51,848 nt of DNA from Novosphingobium marinum. Lineage in GTDB: Bacteria > Pseudomonadota > Alphaproteobacteria > Sphingomonadales > Sphingomonadaceae. Under the pieces are notes generated by a model, which worked only from the letters and a program-made list of their open reading frames with translations, was not told the DNA's origin and did no database searches. The translations under genes were made by a program, and so were the position numbers. Where the stretch lies: positions 1 through 51,848 of the forward strand of contig NZ_JACBZF010000010.1 of the NCBI RefSeq assembly GCF_013408095.1, read 5' to 3'. Every line of letters begins with the position of its first letter. Within the stretch, counting starts at the first letter, position 1. Of this stretch, positions 51,052 to 51,848 are shown in pieces.

Positions 51052-51814
51052 TCACCTGCCCCGCAACGCCTCTTCCCCCTCGCCGATATACCCGCGGGTC
51101 AAAGGCAAAGCCCGCCGATCGCGGCAATACTGAATCTGGTAATTGCACATTCCGCCATTTTCGAAAGCCGCCGTGGCGCCGGCCAGGTAGAAGATCCACA
51201 TGCGATAGAACCGCGCATCGAACATTACCTCGATCCTCTCGCGGTTGGCTTCGCAATTGGCATACCATGCGCGCAGCGTTCTGGCGTAATGCAGCCGCAG
51301 CATTTCGACGTCACTGGCAATGAGACGATATTTTTCGCTCGCCGCTACCGTCTCCGAAAGAGCCGGGATGTAGCCACCGGGAAAGATGTATTTGCGCGTG
51401 AAAGCGTCGGTTGTACCCGGTGTGCCGATCCGGCCGATCGTATGGAGCAGCATCACCCCGTCGTCCGCAAGCATATTGGCGCAGCTGCGGAAGAATGTCT
51501 CGAATTGCGGGCGTCCGACGTGCTCGAACATGCCCACCGACGATCCGATCGAAACGCTGCCCGCTGGCGGCGAGGTCACGATAGTCGATCAGTTCGAACT
51601 TCACGCGATCGGAGACGCCTGCTTCATCGGCGCGTGTACGTGCCAAGCCAAGCTGTTCCTCGCTGAGCGTGATGCCCGTGACGCTCAGATCCATTCTTCG
51701 GGCGAGGTAGATCGCCATTCCGCCCCAGCCACAGCCGATATCGAGAACCTCTTGAGGGCATCGCGTGGAAGGTACGCCAGACAACGCTAAGCGAGAACAT
51801 TTCAAGAACCGCAT
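51052..51814 (-). pseudogene. Cyclopropane-fatty-acyl-phospholipid synthase, frameshifted and 5'-truncated
   Basis: Two adjacent frames together read the SAM-dependent domain of a CFA synthase. Frame one has EVLDIGCGWGGMAIYLARRM (SAM motif I) and VTGITLSEEQLGLAR, ending RFDRIV. A 2-base loss near 51538-51544 then shifts into frame two, which continues SVGMFEHVGRPQFETFF, LLHTIGRIGTPGTTDAFTRK, YIFPGGYIPALSE and the family tail to 51052. Inserting TC restores RIVSVGMFEHVG. The N-terminal ~150 residues expected before motif I are absent; an in-frame TAG occurs near 51839. The enzyme would cyclopropanate membrane lipids if intact. Confidence 0.8.
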
Positions 51815-51848
51815 GATGGCCGTTACCGCCGGAGGTCGCTAAGCCCCA

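Overview
The window reads as chromosome or large replicon of a GC-rich alphaproteobacterium, most likely order Sphingomonadales. This is inferred from gene style (frequent GTG starts, 4-base GTGA/ATGA overlaps), from NodT-type outer-membrane factors, and from the small accessory families present (WGR, DUF3768, DUF3008, AbiEi/AbiEii). No rRNA, tRNA or CRISPR array was seen. About half the window is accessory DNA.

Layout. 1-95: right end of an IS66-like element. 129-7829: a MarR-controlled group, consisting of MarR plus an ABC1/UbiB kinase-like protein, a divergent tripartite EmrA/EmrB/outer-membrane-factor efflux operon, and a hydrolase-thioesterase pair. One operator-like sequence lies in front of both the efflux operon and the hydrolase, so the group looks like a single regulon. 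8062-17249: a defence island with a DUF4145 protein, a single-chain restriction-methylation enzyme (PD-(D/E)XK nuclease plus Eco57I-like methylase) and a Gabija-type pair, GajA (OLD-like ATPase/TOPRIM nuclease) and GajB (UvrD-like helicase). 17283-22974: a transition zone with a decayed gene, ssb, a HEPN-like small protein, a RES/Xre toxin-antitoxin pair and a VirB1-like lytic transglycosylase.

23047-42663: a nearly complete F-type conjugative secretion cluster in the order traA-L-E-K-B-dsbC-V-C-x-trbI-S26 peptidase-traW-x-traU-trbC-traN-x-traF-traH-traG, where x marks three small unrecognised genes. Many junctions overlap by 4 bases, so translation is probably coupled. The pilin ribosome-binding site lies in a strong inverted repeat. 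No relaxase or coupling protein (TraI/TraD) accompanies the cluster within the window.

42831-48202: a decaying mobile region. Two ~470-bp direct repeats, each carrying a WGR-domain gene, bracket an AbiEi/AbiEii pair and a truncated tyrosine recombinase. After them come a HigBA-like module with a broken toxin and an intact antitoxin, a DUF3768 gene with a nonsense codon, and traces of a second integrase and of a relaxase. 48275-49520: a small group that may be stress-related (PRC-barrel, DUF3008, unknown). 49592-50756: a second RES/Xre pair with a perfect operator palindrome. 51052-51814: a frameshifted cyclopropane-fatty-acid synthase fragment.

The most notable observations are the shared operator that defines the efflux/hydrolase regulon, the S26 peptidase inside an F-type cluster that could process the pilin as RP4 TraF does, the duplicated WGR cassette around AbiE, and the run of single-lesion pseudogenes between 46.3 and 51.8 kb.
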